This document shows, in pieces, positions 42,105 to 52,204 of a stretch of 64,000 nucleotides of DNA (positions are counted from its first letter, which is position 1; each line of letters starts with the position of its first letter). Source of the stretch: Trichobilharzia regenti (lineage: Eukaryota > Platyhelminthes > Trematoda > Strigeidida > Schistosomatidae); assembly GCA_944472135.2 (NCBI GenBank), contig OX235262.1:88758903-88822902 (forward strand), read 5' to 3'. Both the position numbers and the translations under genes were made by a program. The notes beneath the pieces are model-generated. The model searched no databases and was not told the DNA's origin. It worked only from the letters and a program-made list of their open reading frames with translations.

Positions 42105-44729
42105 ATGTCACCAACGGCAACGAAAGCCCTGATACAATGGGAGGCGATTTCGTCCAGGATAATGACCGCCAGGTTCAACTCCAAAGGAAGGAAAGTGTCA
42201 ATCATACAATGTTATGCACCCACAAACAACGCAGACCTCGAGAAGAAAGAAGAATTCTACAGGCAACTACAGGCAACAATGGACAATACTCCAGCTGGCG
42301 ACATGAAAATACTAATGGGAGACATGAACGCCAAACTGGGACCAGACAATACGGGAAGGGAACTCATCATGGGTAGAGAAGCTCTAGGAGAAATGAATGA
42401 AAACGGAGAACTCTTCGCCGACTTCTGCGCCTTCAACGAACTGGTGATTGGTGGCAGTGTATACAAGCACAAAGATATCCACAAGGCTACATGGGTGTCA
42501 CCAGACGGGCAAACCAAAAACCAAATCGACTTCATCTCAATCTCAAGGAAGTGGAGGCGCAGCCTACTGGACACAAAAGCAAGAAGAGGAGCAGACGTTG
42601 GCTCAGACCACTATCTCGTACAAGGGACAATCCAAATCAAATTAAAAGCTTTCAGGGAATCAGGAGCTGCAGATAGACCACAAGCCAAGTTCAACACTCA
42701 AAAGCTGAAGGACCAGGCTACAAAGGACATCTTCATTGCAAGCATAAAGGACAAAGCCGAGACACAAATCAACACTAGCGAAGAGGTCGGCGTTGAAAAG
42801 CACTGGAACAACTTGAAAACGGTGTGGAGCCAAACCTGCATAGAAATTCTAGGCAGAAAAAAGAGACAGGACAAACAGTGGCTCACTACGGACACTTGGA
42901 AACTAATAGAAGAGAGAAGGACAGTGAAGCAAAAGATTATCCAGTGCACTGACGAGCAACAAAAACAGGAGCTGAATGCAAGCTACAATACACTGAACAA
43001 AAGAGTGAAGAAAAGTGCCAGGGAAGACAAAAGAAAATATTATGAAACCATGGCAAACGAAGCAGAACAAGCTGCAGGCAAAGGAGACCTCGCCACACTC
43101 TACCAAACAACTAGGAACCTTTCGGGCAAACGTTCGACACAGATTAAGCCAATAAAGGACGACAATGGAAAGTCAATCACCAAAGAGGTGGAACAGAGAA
43201 AGCACTGGGTTGAACACTTCAAAAGACTTCTAAATCGTCCGCCACCTACAACACGTCCAGCAATACCAACAACGGAAGCAGAACTACCAGTGAACACTGA
43301 CCCCCCGACGAAATCAGAAGTCCTGAATGCAATCAAGATGCTTAAAACTGGGAAAACACCGGGACCAGATGGAATCCCAGCAGAGGCTTTGAAAATAGAC
43401 CCAGAGACAACAGCGGACTTGATGACACCACTACTGGAGAAGGTGTGGAAAGAGGGCAAAGTACCCGAGGATTGGAAGAACAGTTACTTATTCAAACTTC
43501 CAAAGAAAGGAGACTTAAGTCAATGTAAAAACTGGCGTGGAATTATGCTTCTGTCCATTCCAAGCAAGATACTAAGTCGCATCATCCTGGAGAGAATCAA
43601 ACAAGCCCTAGATGAAAAACTTCGTCCGGAACAGGCTGGATTCAGGAGAAACAAATCATGTATTGATCAAATCGCCACTCTACGGATCATCATTGAACAA
43701 AGCTTGGAATGGCAGTCACCTCTCTATCTCAACTTCATCGACTTTGAAAAGGCCTTCGACAGCGTCGATCGAGAGGTCATTTGGAAACTACTTCGCTACT
43801 ACGGGGTCCCATCGACAATTATACACCTCATCCAACAGTTATACGACAATGCTGCATGCCAAGTAATCCACAACGGGAAACTTACGGAAGCCTTCGAAGT
43901 GAGGACGGGAGTGAGGCAAGGCTGTCTACTATCACCAATGATCTTCCTGATTGCAATTGATTGGATAATGCGACAGACAACGGCAACCAACGAGGGAACA
44001 GGCATAAAATGGACTGACACAAAAGACTTGGAGGATCTGGATTTCGCCGATGATATATGTCTGATTTCCCATAAACTGGAAGATATGCAAGTGAAAAGTA
44101 ACAAGTTGGCAGAAGAAGCATCAAAGATAGGACTTCACGTGAACATAGATAAAACAGAGATGATGAAGATTCCTAGCCAACATCAACAACAACAACAGAC
44201 CACAATAAGCATAAATGGGAAGAACCTGAAAGAAACAACCTCCTTCACCTACCTGGGAAGCATCGTCTCAACTACAGGCGGAACTGACGAGGACATCAAA
44301 GCCAGAATCGGAAAAGCAAGACAAGCTTTCATTACTCTCAAATCTGTGTGGAGGTCAACAGCAATCAGCATCAAAAATAAGATCCGGATTTTCAACTCCA
44401 ATGTGAAGTCAGTGCTACTATACGGATCAGAGACTTGGCGAGTCATAAAGAGCATCTCAAACAAACTTCAAACCTTCATTAACAACTGTCTCCGCTCAAT
44501 ACTCAAGATCAGATGGCCAGAAAAGATCAGCAACAGGGATCTCTGGGAGCGAACCAATCAGGAACCGATTGTGAAACAAATAGGCAGAAAGAAATGGAGA
44601 TGGATTGGCCATACGCTGAGGAAACCATCAAGTGACATCACTAGACAAGCCCTCGAGTGGAACCCGAAAGGGAGGCGGCGAGTTGGTCGTCCAAGGGTGA
44701 CTTGGAGGAGGTCATGCGAGAGGAGATGA
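42042..44729 (+). CDS. RTE endonuclease/reverse transcriptase ORF, truncated at both ends
   Basis: 895 codons. Residues about 22-210 are the C-terminal half of an AP-like endonuclease (IIQCYAPTNNAD, ILMGDMNAKLGPDN, QIDFISIS and SDHYLV with the catalytic His). The N-terminal half with its acidic active-site residues is missing. Residues about 430-700 are the reverse transcriptase: GKTPGPDGIPAEALK; IDFEKAFDSVD (motif A, about 565-575); GVRQGCLLSPMIF (about 622); LDFADDICLISHK (catalytic FADD, about 665). The C-terminal region has YLGSIVSTTGG, SVLLYGSETW, QEPIVKQIGRKKWRWIGHTLRKP and RRVGRPRVTWRRS. A one-base deletion near 44715 ends the frame early; the usual last 35 or so codons follow in another frame up to TAA at about 44828. 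The frame has no internal stop, unlike all other copies here. The protein would act in target-primed reverse transcription, but with half the endonuclease gone it is not expected to be autonomous. The first 21 codons come from flanking DNA. Confidence 0.88.
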   Translation: MCSIHSKDFLPSYVKSVWICCMSPTATKALIQWEAISSRIMTARFNSKGRKVSIIQCYAPTNNADLEKKEEFYRQLQATMDNTPAGDMKILMGDMNAKLGPDNTGRELIMGREALGEMNENGELFADFCAFNELVIGGSVYKHKDIHKATWVSPDGQTKNQIDFISISRKWRRSLLDTKARRGADVGSDHYLVQGTIQIKLKAFRESGAADRPQAKFNTQKLKDQATKDIFIASIKDKAETQINTSEEVGVEKHWNNLKTVWSQTCIEILGRKKRQDKQWLTTDTWKLIEERRTVKQKIIQCTDEQQKQELNASYNTLNKRVKKSAREDKRKYYETMANEAEQAAGKGDLATLYQTTRNLSGKRSTQIKPIKDDNGKSITKEVEQRKHWVEHFKRLLNRPPPTTRPAIPTTEAELPVNTDPPTKSEVLNAIKMLKTGKTPGPDGIPAEALKIDPETTADLMTPLLEKVWKEGKVPEDWKNSYLFKLPKKGDLSQCKNWRGIMLLSIPSKILSRIILERIKQALDEKLRPEQAGFRRNKSCIDQIATLRIIIEQSLEWQSPLYLNFIDFEKAFDSVDREVIWKLLRYYGVPSTIIHLIQQLYDNAACQVIHNGKLTEAFEVRTGVRQGCLLSPMIFLIAIDWIMRQTTATNEGTGIKWTDTKDLEDLDFADDICLISHKLEDMQVKSNKLAEEASKIGLHVNIDKTEMMKIPSQHQQQQQTTISINGKNLKETTSFTYLGSIVSTTGGTDEDIKARIGKARQAFITLKSVWRSTAISIKNKIRIFNSNVKSVLLYGSETWRVIKSISNKLQTFINNCLRSILKIRWPEKISNRDLWERTNQEPIVKQIGRKKWRWIGHTLRKPSSDITRQALEWNPKGRRRVGRPRVTWRRSCERR

Positions 44730-44857
44730 AAGCATGTGGACAGACCTGGAGCAGGGTGAAAAAGTTGTCAGAAAACCGAAGTCAATGGAGGTGCGCAGCT
44801 GAAGCCCTATGTTCCTCTAGGAACTAAAGGATACAATAATAATAATAATAATAATAA
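42105..44857 (+). mobile_element. RTE-1 retrotransposon, best-preserved copy, 5'-truncated
   Basis: Recognisable RTE homology begins at ATKALIQWEA (about 42108) and ends in GAAGCCCTATGTTCC, TCTAGGAACTAAAGG and an (AAT)n tail at 44836-44857. It lacks the 5' UTR and the N-terminal part of the endonuclease. One long frame covers nearly all of the rest. It sits just before a minus-strand H2 fragment (44858). Confidence 0.9.
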
Positions 44858-45000
44858 CTCAATGGCCCATGAGTCCCAACTTTTACCAGTTCGTGGTTTT
44901 AGAGCAACCACCAGTCAGTGTCACTAGAGGGTATTTGTCCTCACTGCCGACCCGGTGGACTCCATTTGTCATGACTTCTTACTATAACTCCAGGCAGGAT
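44858..45000 (-). mobile_element. H2 SINE 5' fragment
   Basis: The minus strand: GTCATGACAAATGGAGTCCACC, GTGAGGACAAATACCCTC, ACCACGAACTGGTAAAAGTTGGG, then GGCCATTGAG at the RTE tail. The tRNA-like and ribozyme parts are absent, possibly displaced by the RTE insertion. Confidence 0.55.
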
Positions 45001-45239
45001 TTAATTATTTTTAATTTAGATGTCGTCATAGAGAACTGACAAAAATAAGTCAACACTAGGTAAATTAATGTCGATTTACTTTATTTTCATTTATGGTGAA
45101 ATAATCCGGTAGAAGAAGAATCATTTATCCGTCTAGTACAACACCTTTCCACTTTAAAACTGATGTTGACAGTAAAGTTAAACACTCAAGATAATTTCAC
45201 TTTCGTGTCTTTTGTTTTTACTTAGACTATGTGCTTTTA

Positions 45240-45390
45240 TAGGGATTTGCAATAGTTCCAACGGAGATGCCATTGTGAACCAATGCTAGTTAGTTATACC
45301 TGAAAAAAAAGAAGGATAGCTGTTTCGTCCTAGTTCGGGACTCTCCACACTGGAACACTCACAACCTTATCACGGTTCCAATCAATTACT
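45240..45390 (-). mobile_element. H2 SINE 3' fragment
   Basis: The minus strand has GGAGAGTCCCGAACTAGGACG and AAACAGCTATCC (ribozyme relic), then tail sequence to AATCCCTATAAAAGC. The core CTGA is lost. Confidence 0.5.
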
Positions 45391-46420
45391 TTCATATTAT
45401 GACCATTCAAGCAATTAGGCTGGAATTCAATGACTCATGAATATTTTTTAAGGAAATTCTGAAGAAGTGAAAAAAGTAACACTGATGAACTGTGCTGATT
45501 TAAATTTTATTCTTTAAGGTAAACTACTTATTGTACACTATTTATTTTCTGCCTTACACGTGTATTTTTCATGTCTTATTATTTTTATCAAATACAGAAT
45601 ACAGAGATGTACACTGCAACATTCATAGAAGCGATGTCATTTATCAAAATTGAAATAACTGACTGTTTATGTGAAGATGATGAATTACCATTGTACACTC
45701 ATTCAACAATAATATTCAACAGTTGACCTTTCCATCTTTTTCGTGTTTTGTTTTATTTTATTTATAACCAAAATTGAACATTGAACCACATGTCATGGTT
45801 GTTATCACTATTGTTCGCTTAATTTAAAAATTGGACAATAAAAGAAAATGTAGTGGTATCAAGTAAGAATTATAACAACTATTTAAAATCTATTGAAAAT
45901 TATGTGTTGCTGATTATAATCATCACTGTGAATGGTGTGAATACTTCTCTGTTAATCTGCATGGATACAATCCAGTCAATTAGCAAATATTAGAAACGTA
46001 AAACAAAAGATTGATTGCTTGAATGAAACAAACATCGATAAATCAAAAAATACACTTCAAGATAAGATGTTCTACGATAAGATACGTGATTGTAAAGTTA
46101 TTTTAGAAATAGTCAAGTAAATTCGATCGTTCGAAGTCGACAACACTGTTGATCATAGCAAACCTAGAGTGTTGTGTGAGCGAAAATGAAATAAACATCA
46201 ACATATGGATTAACCTCAACATCAAATCAAACAGTCCAAAATAATCACTTCTATCTGGTTGAATGGTCTTCAACTACTTATATTGATCAATCAGTAGTCT
46301 GTGGCGCCGTGCATTTACCTCAGGTTGATTTCATAATATCATCTATTCTACATTGGGCATGTTTACTCATTTGATACCTATCACTTTGATTTTTTGGAGT
46401 TTCAACCATCTACTAAGTGT
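45391..46420. other. AT-rich stretch, no gene recognised
   Basis: No repeat family seen and no convincing exon. Confidence 0.3.
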
Positions 46421-46454
46421 TTCTTCTACAGTGATGATGTTTCTCCCGTATACT

Positions 46455-47640
46455 ATTTGTATCTATATATAAGTAGTGACATCCTAAATGCTTCTTTTTC
46501 CAAAAACGTTGTGCCGGTTGCATGGAAAGACATTAAAATAGTCCCTGTCCCTAAACCTGGAAATAGCAAGAATATAAAATTCAGACCCGTTACCATTACT
46601 TCCCCGTTTCTAAAGCTGATGGAAAATCTATTACTTCTTAAACTTGAACCCTCTCTTAAAAGTTTAGAGGACCACAAACAGTTTGCGTATAGACAGGGTA
46701 GGAGCACTTTAGATGCTGCAGTCGTCGTACACAACAATATCATCTCATCATTAGGTAAAGGTGACAAATACGTTCGTTGCACATTTCTCGACTTCACTTC
46801 TGCTTTTGACGCTGTACCTAGAGGTCTTTTGATAAATAAGCTCTCTGCGACGCCAACTGAGTCCTCGGTCACTAACTGGTTGCATTCCTATTTCTCAAAC
46901 AGAATGCAGTACACTGTATACAAAGGTAAATCCTCCTCTGCTGTGCTCGCTGAAGCCGGTGTCTCCCAAGGTGCTGTACTCTCTCCACTTCTCTTTTCTT
47001 TCTTACCTTCTTTCTACATGACTTACCATCTTCAAATGACATTAATTTTGTCAAATATGCTGACGACCTGACTGTGTCTTTGCCTGTCAAGTGTCAAAGT
47101 GACTGCTCCAAATTAAATGGCTTTTTATTAGAAATCAGCCAGTGTTCCAAGGAAAACGGTCTAACCTTAAATCCCTCTAAATGTCAAACAGTTAATTTCA
47201 CCTTTAGGCACAAATCTGACCTAAACAAACTGGTTAGAACTCACAAGGTGTGCAACATAGATGGCACTGAAATAGAAACCAAGTCGGAAATTAAATATCC
47301 TGGCATTATTCTATCTGTTGATCTTTCCTGGTCGTCTCATATCTTGGTGATTTCCAAGAAAATATTCCGTCTTACCTTCTACATCAAGAAGTTAAGACAT
47401 TCCGGAATAACCCAACACTTACTCTTACGATTCGTTAACTCTCACATCTTGCCTATTGTTCTCTGTTGTTCACCCTTAGTTTTTCCTGGGCTGGCTACTG
47501 AAGAAAGACTACACCTTATTACGCAGGATGTTAAAGGTTGTAAGCAGGGTAAGCAACGTGTCACTTGACCAGCTTGTTAATATTCTGGTTGACAGGCACT
47601 TGGACTCATGTGAAAAATGGGCTAAATCCATTCTGACTAT
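46455..47640 (+). pseudogene. CR1/Jockey-type reverse transcriptase remnant
   Basis: First frame (to 47071): SSDILNASFSKNVVPVAWK, IVPVPKPGNSKNIKFRPVTI, FAYRQGRSTLDAAVVVHNNI, TFLDFTSAFDAVPRGLL (motif A Asp), AGVSQGAVLSPLLFSF (motif B). After a frameshift near 47005 the reading continues as DINFVKYADDLTVSLPV (catalytic YADD, about 47055-47068) and LTLNPSKCQTVNFTFRHK, then the region shared with 18384-18751. A second shift near 47550 and a stop near 47642 (ILTI then stop) break the C-terminus. The motif set fits CR1/Jockey-superfamily LINEs (SR1-like in schistosomes) rather than RTE. Three breaks make it non-functional. Confidence 0.85.
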
Positions 47641-48146
47641 CTAACTCACACCACCCTCTTCATTCACAACTCTCCCCTGTATCTCATCAGGCAAAACCAG
47701 TAGCCTATATGGGAAACCATATGCTCGCACTAGCAAGTACAAAATCTCAAGCATACCCTACTTAGCTCGTGTTCTGTGTGAGAAAGAAAGCATTAGGCGT
47801 GAAACCTATAACTTATTAAATAGTCAGTAGAACAACTGGATCTCGTCTTTCCAACTCACATCATTTATAGGTACAACGCTTTTTCTTTCTTCCCTTACCT
47901 TTTTTTGTCATGTGCTCTTTTGTTTCTCTCTTTCTTACAAACTCCACTTGAAACGTTCTTCTTCTTTCTTTCACACTCTGTTTATCTCGACCTTTTTGTT
48001 ACCGCTAACGCCAGTGAATATGCCAGCATCTACTATTCTAACACCTTCAAACACTGTTTAATTTTGCTTTTGCTACCAACATGCCAGCATATTGTTGTCA
48101 AAATTAACTCAGATTACCCTTAATCTATGTAGAATTTTATTTATTT

Positions 48147-48317
48147 ATTTTTGATTACAGCTTGATTCGACACTGTATTTTTGGTACAAGTATGTCGGCA
48201 CAGTGTTTAGGACTCTCGCCGACCATGCACTTGGTCCGAGGTTCGATCGCCTGCCAACGCACACCTGATATCTATGGTCGGCCTGCAAAATTCAGGCTAC
48301 CGATATCCATGCTGAAA
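48147..48317 (-). mobile_element. SINE B with 5' inversion, nested in CR1 3' UTR
   Basis: In order on the plus strand: A-rich and tail complement (TTTTTGATTACAGCTTGATT, GTATTTTTGGTACAAGTA), then the sense head GTCGGCACAGTG, ACTCTCGCCGACCATGC, GGTTCGATCGCC, and body to TATCCATGCTGAAA. The 5' part is thus inverted relative to the 3' tail, the pattern left by twin priming. It lies between ATTTTATTTATT and TTGTTAATATACTAACC, continuous in the empty-site copy. Confidence 0.82.
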
Positions 48318-48446
48318 TTGTTGTTAATATACTAACCGGATGCAATACTGTAGTAAAATACTGAGAATTCCATTCTGTATCACAAGTACTGTTTTGGAAT
48401 AAAGCAAAGTTTTATTATTATTAAGTATAACACACAATAAATAATA

Positions 48447-48448
<2 letters not shown>

Positions 48449-48481
<33 letters not shown>
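48449..48481. repeat. (AT)n microsatellite
   Basis: About 15 uninterrupted AT units just after the CR1 tail. Confidence 0.9.
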
Positions 48482-48482
<1 letters not shown>

Positions 48483-48689
48483 CTAACGCTCCTATACATT
48501 TCCGAAAACAAATTTTCTGATTCGTCTAATTAATTTCGATTATATCGTCTTGTACATCACTTACACTTCACACTAATGCAAAGAAAAGGAAGTGATTTTT
48601 GAAATTTTCTTACATTATCCCACTATCTTGATAATGTTTAATAGTGATATTTCTTTTAGGTTGACTAAGCTATGTTGAGTTTGTCAGTG

Positions 48690-48925
48690 ATTCATTGATA
48701 GAGTGCTCTTCAACCACACACATATGTAGTCCGGATTCGATTCCCAACCGACGCACTCCTAAACCACTTCACCTAGCCAGTAGTAAACCTGGTGAAGAAG
48801 GAAGGTTGGAAGAGAGGCTAAGCAACCCAATGTGTTAAAAAAAGTGATGCCACTGCTACGGAAACTTCAAAGCTGAATCTTGAAGACCTATTTTCCACTA
48901 TGAACTCAAAGGAATGAAGAAAAGG
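48690..48925 (+). mobile_element. SINE A, diverged
   Basis: Decayed head (GATAGAGTGCTCTTCAACCAC), B box GGATTCGATTCCC, body AGCCAGTAGTAAACCTGG and GAGGCTAAGCAACCC, then AAACTTCAAAGC..CTTGAAGACCTATTTTCC tail. Confidence 0.65.
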
Positions 48926-50110
48926 CTTTGATGCATTCCTTCTTCCTTTATGAAAACCTATTACATAGTTTTTACAGAAAGAGTCTATGTATATTCTTTA
49001 AAATAAGAGACGAGACTCTTGCTCATCTCAGAGAGTTTCCCATAGATGTCTTGCGCGTGTGACATTTTGCGTAAAATTAGAAATAACCTTAACTCCCTCT
49101 CTTTTGAAGTTATATGTCTAAACAAGATTTCAATATTCTAAAAATATTAACACTTTTTAATGTTCTCAAACATTTTAGGTCTTCTGTTAAATGTTCATCC
49201 AAAGCCTTCCAATGGGTCTACTTTTATTGTCATAGATTTGTTCATTTTAACGTTTAAATTAGTGTATATCTGTCAATCATTTCGCTGTGAACACTATGAC
49301 ATTGTTTCTTTGCTTATAACTCTCTATAATCGTATTCTCTTTACATGTAACTGATATTTTATTATTATGCTATTGACAAATATTCAACCGTATTGTAACG
49401 ACAGAAGACGAAAGACAGATCTTCCGTGTTGTACCACTTCTGCTTTTCATATTATGTTTCTCTGTCTTTCTTCCACATCTCCCATATGTCTCCGCAACTC
49501 TGTATCATTTGCTTTCTCTAACATCAAATCTATCTCACTGCTATTTGATGTTTTTTCATGCTAATGAGAACCTCTTTACATACGACTCACATATCTTATC
49601 AGTAGTACACGCTACAATATGATTATCCAGTATGAATGTTTTCAATTTCATTACCTTAAGTGTATGTTACCTTATATATATCCAAATAGAAACTTACCTT
49701 TTAATTTAGCAAAATTATACGTATGGAATTGAAATTTATTATTTCAATAATATGATTACTCTCCAACATACGTAACTAAAAAGAATCCGGGAAATAAATG
49801 TTGAAAAAAAACAACAACAGAATAGTTACAAGGTATAGCAATAATTTTTTTCAAATAAAGTATCATTCTAAACACCTACATTGTAGATTGATTTAACTTT
49901 ATATTAAAGGTCTACTAATTATTCTTCATTTGAATGTTACTCATTATTTAACACTAAGATAGACTTTTTGATTTCTGTTTGTATACTCGCCTCAACATTG
50001 TTATGAAAATATTTTTAAAATAAATATAAAATTAGACAAGATTCTTAACTTGACAAAAGGTGGATTAGGTTGGTAATTAACTCTGTATATTCACAAATTA
50101 AGTCAGCAAT
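48926..50110. other. AT-rich stretch, no gene recognised
   Basis: Short open frames only. I recognise none. Confidence 0.3.
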
Positions 50111-50114
50111 GCAA

Positions 50115-50240
50115 AGCAGGTTTCAATTTTGACCACGGACAACGGATATCATTTAGAGAACTATTAAAAACCAGCGAGTATTGCACAGATGTTCCGTCCT
50201 CCTTTTAGGACACGTCGGCAGTACGCACCCTTCTTCTTAT
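50115..50240 (-). mobile_element. H2 SINE 3' fragment
   Basis: The minus strand: GTGCGTACTGCCGACGTGTCC, AGGACGGAACATCTGTGC, then tail to TTGAAACC. Core CCGACGTG and GGAA: several catalytic changes, although stem II (GTCCT/AGGAC) still pairs. Confidence 0.55.
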
Positions 50241-50275
50241 TGTAAGAAGGTAATATTTGCTTACAGTAAAATCTG

Positions 50276-50872
50276 AACTGACGAGGATATCAAAGCGAGG
50301 ATCGGAAAAGCAAGACAAGCTTTCATTACTCTCAAGTCTGTGTGGAGGTCAACATCACTCAGAATCAAAAATAACATACGGACTTTCAACTCCAATGTGA
50401 AGTCAGTCAGTGCTACTATAAAGATCAGAGACTTGTTGCATCATAAAGAGCATCTCAAACAAACTACAGACCTTCATTAACAGTTGTCTTCACTCACTAC
50501 TACTCAAGATCAGATGGCCGGCCAGAAAAGATCAGCAACAGAGTGGGATCTCTGGCAATGAGCGAACCAACACAGCAGGAATCGATTGTGAAACAAATAG
50601 GCAGGAAGAAATGGAGATGGATTGGCTGGCCATACTCTGAGGAAACAAGCCATCAAGTGACATCACTAGACAAGCCATCGCTCGAGTGGAACCCGGCCGA
50701 AAGGGAAGCGGCGAGTTGGTCGTCAGTGTGAGGGTGACTTGGAGGAGGTGATGTGAAGAGGAGATGAAAGCGTGTGGGGAGACTTGGAGCGGGGTGAAAA
50801 GTTGGCAGAAAACCGAAGGCAATAGAGACTTGGGCGGCTGAAGCCCTATGTTCCTATAGGAATCAAAAGAAA
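50276..50872 (+). mobile_element. RTE-1 3' fragment, inverted-pair left arm
   Basis: The plus strand: ACTGACGAGGATATCAAAGCG to the 3' signature CTGAAGCCCTATGTTCCTAT. It shares with the minus-strand copy at 51398-51965 the private lesion AAGATCAGAGACTTGTTGC. Frame broken. Confidence 0.78.
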
Positions 50873-50875
50873 TAA

Positions 50876-51397
50876 AAAAAGTTGAACCACATTAGATGAA
50901 TAACTTGAAGTTGTATTCAGAATGAACTCGTGAATCCTGTTTTTAAGCCTTTTTATTCAGGTTACTTTTTCCAGAAGGGAGTAAGATATATTTTCACTTA
51001 ATCTAGTTATATATTCATTTCTTATTGAAATATATTATTACTGTTAATGTCCTGTCTTAATTATTACCCCTATAATTAGAAAATTAGTTGCAATATTGTA
51101 TTACATGCTGAAAATTGCATATTTCCACCAAAAGTACTGTTTGGGCTAAGGCTATTATTATTATCCTTATTAATACTAAGATATACAAACAAGTCCTGTA
51201 GCCGTTGTCCAGTTTTTAAATTTCAGTGCTGCTCTTACCTTTTTTCCTCGCTTTCCCATTTTCCTTGATTAACTGATACCTATATCTAACCAATTTTTTT
51301 TAAAACGGTTACAGTTTTTGTTATATGGATCATGGGAACTAGGATGTATATTTCATCTTATGTGAGACTTGTCATCTGATCGCAATTGCATTTCAGT
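50876..51397. other. Spacer between inverted RTE arms
   Basis: Holds a CR1/SINE-B-like tail at about 51100-51165 (ACATGCTGAAAATTGCATA, CAAAAGTACTGTTTGGGC, then TTATTATTATCC). Otherwise AT-rich. Confidence 0.4.
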
Positions 51398-51968
51398 TAT
51401 TATTATTATTATTATGATTATATCCTTTAATTCCTAAAGGAACATAGGGCTTCAGCCCCAAGTCTCCATTGCGTTTGGTTCTCTGCTAGAGTTTTCACCT
51501 GGCTCCAAGTCTCCCCACACGCTTTCATCTCCTCTTCACATCACCTCCTCCAAGTCACCCTCACACTGACGACCAACTCGCCGCTTCCCTTTCGGCCGGG
51601 TTCCACTCGAGCGATGGCTTGTCTAGTGATGTCACTTGATGGCTTGTTTCCTCAGAGTATGGCCAGCCAATCCATCTCCATTTCTTCCTGCCTATTTATT
51701 TCACAATCGATTCCTGCTGTGTTGGTTCGCTCATTGCCAGAGATCCCACTCTGTTGCTGATCTTTTCTGGCCGGCCATCTGATCTTGAGTAGTATTGAGT
51801 GAAGACAACTGTTAATGAAGGTCTGTAGTTTGTTTGAGATGCTCTTTATGATGCAACAAGTCTCTGATCTTTATAGTAGCACTGACTGACTTCACATTGG
51901 AGTTGAAAGTCCGTATGTTATTTTTGATTCTGAGTGATGTTGACCTCCACACAGACTTGAGAGTAAAT
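51398..51968 (-). mobile_element. RTE-1 3' fragment, inverted-pair right arm
   Basis: The minus strand carries the same segment as 50330-50872, with the same lesion (GCAACAAGTCTCTGATCTTTA read on plus) and the 3' signature at the (TTA)n tail, 51398-51413. Confidence 0.78.
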
Positions 51969-52004
51969 ATCCAATACAGTCCTACAGGAGGTCAATCGCT
52001 AGCC

Positions 52005-52200
52005 TGAATAGCTCAGTGGTAACGTCTCTGACTTCAGTTCTCACTGGGTGATGCGGGTTCGAATCTCAGAAGGGACATGAGTTCCTTCAAGGTTGCAGAT
52101 ACGCCTTGCTGACTGGTGAGTGCCAACTAGCACGAAACCTAGGTCAGGCAAGGCTTCCTGTGGCCGATTATCTCCAACCATCTAATACCAACAATAATAG
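52005..52200 (+). mobile_element. H3 SINE with hammerhead-like module
   Basis: tRNA-like head GAATAGCTCAGTGGTAACG (A box), B box GGGTTCGAATCTC, then GGGACATGAGTTCC, the hammerhead-like segment 52103-52154, and tail GGCCGATTATCTCCAACC, ATCTAATACCAA. Confidence 0.75.
52103..52154 (+). ncRNA. Hammerhead-like motif, H3 family
   Basis: Stem I GCCTTGC (52103-52109) pairs with GCAAGGC (52148-52154). Core CTGGTGA (52113-52119) differs from CUGAUGA only at A6 (to G). Stem II GTGC (52120-52123) pairs with GCAC (52130-52133). Then GAA (52134-52136), palindrome ACCTAGGT (52137-52144) and C17 (52145). The layout matches the alpha and H2 ribozymes. The second copy (38.6 kb) also has G at that position, so the subfamily may be catalytically dead. 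Confidence 0.58.
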
Positions 52201-52204
52201 CTTT

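Larger units (their letters stand above)
46425..48422 (+). mobile_element. CR1/Jockey-type LINE, longer copy with SINE B insertion
   Basis: RT palm, C-terminal region and 3' UTR, ending GTACTGTTTTGGAATAAAGC and a TTATTATT tail at about 48410-48422. A rearranged SINE B (48147-48317) interrupts the 3' UTR; the homologous minus-strand copy at 17703-18751 lacks it. The 5' end is truncated within RT. Confidence 0.85.
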
